Below are positions 6,403-6,415 of a stretch of 6,415 nt of DNA, in pieces. Origin of the DNA: an uncultured Bacteroidota bacterium (GTDB lineage Bacteria; Bacteroidota; Bacteroidia; Flavobacteriales; Flavobacteriaceae). Under the pieces are notes generated by a model. The model searched no databases. It was not told where the DNA came from and worked only from the letters and a program-made list of their open reading frames with translations. Numbering within the stretch: position 1 is the stretch's first letter; each line of letters opens with the position of its first letter. The position numbers were made by a program, and so were the translations under genes. The stretch spans positions 1-6,415 of the forward strand of contig CAILTC010000028.1 of assembly GCA_903837025.1 (NCBI GenBank). Direction: 5' to 3'.

Positions 6403-6415
6403 TATAGTATATTAT
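6403..6415 (-). promoter_or_regulatory. A/T-rich leader of the polymerase gene (possible promoter end)
   Basis: Only 13 bases upstream of the polymerase start are present, all A/T except one C. They include most of TATACTAT, which also occurs (opposite strand) before the fibre gene at 1904-1911. There is no Shine-Dalgarno-like sequence. The real promoter probably extends beyond the window. Confidence 0.25.

Noticed and set aside
1..6415. Terminal inverted repeats at the window ends
   Set aside because: The first 16 bases and the reverse complement of the last 17 share only A/T-rich character and the ATG, not an alignable repeat.
1..6415. tRNA genes, CRISPR array or riboswitch
   Set aside because: No cloverleaf with T-loop signature, no regularly spaced repeats with unique spacers and no long untranslated leader were found.

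Overview
The window looks like part, or possibly nearly all, of a small AT-rich double-stranded DNA virus or virus-like element of a eukaryotic microbe such as an alga or other protist. Four things point this way. The genes are tightly packed, with gaps of only 28 to 86 bp. No start codon has a purine-rich ribosome binding site in front of it; the leaders are nearly pure A/T, which argues against a phage or bacterium. Some gene ends carry hairpins, as in mimivirus-type viruses. The gene set combines a polymerase resembling protein-primed family B enzymes, a phage-like fibre protein, low-complexity Lys-rich proteins and an HNH nuclease, a mix typical of polinton-like viruses, virophages, giant viruses and their satellites. 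I see no major capsid protein, packaging ATPase or maturation protease, so the exact group stays open.

Layout: positions 14-4225 hold four genes on the + strand. They are a 173-aa Lys/Ser-rich acidic-tail protein, a 436-aa basic coiled-coil protein with internal repeats, a 661-aa fibre-like protein and a 79-aa HNH endonuclease. Positions 4267-6402 hold one gene on the - strand, a 711-aa DNA polymerase with a possible OTU-type cysteine protease motif in its N-terminal half. The HNH and polymerase genes converge on a hairpin at 4202-4233.

How the genes may work together: the polymerase would copy the genome, probably by protein priming. The fibre would serve attachment. The two Lys-rich proteins could be virion core or DNA-binding proteins, but this is only inference. 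The HNH gene sits between two hairpins that point outward like inverted repeats.

The most striking signal is a hairpin family. A 46-nt stretch inside the first gene (39-84) recurs in inverted orientation between the fibre and HNH genes (3921-3966) with 41 of 46 identical bases. The differences include one compensatory base-pair swap and keep the stem, while every difference changes the encoded amino acid. A third hairpin with the same apical stem overlaps the HNH stop codon. This resembles a small palindromic element conserved as a structure rather than as a peptide.
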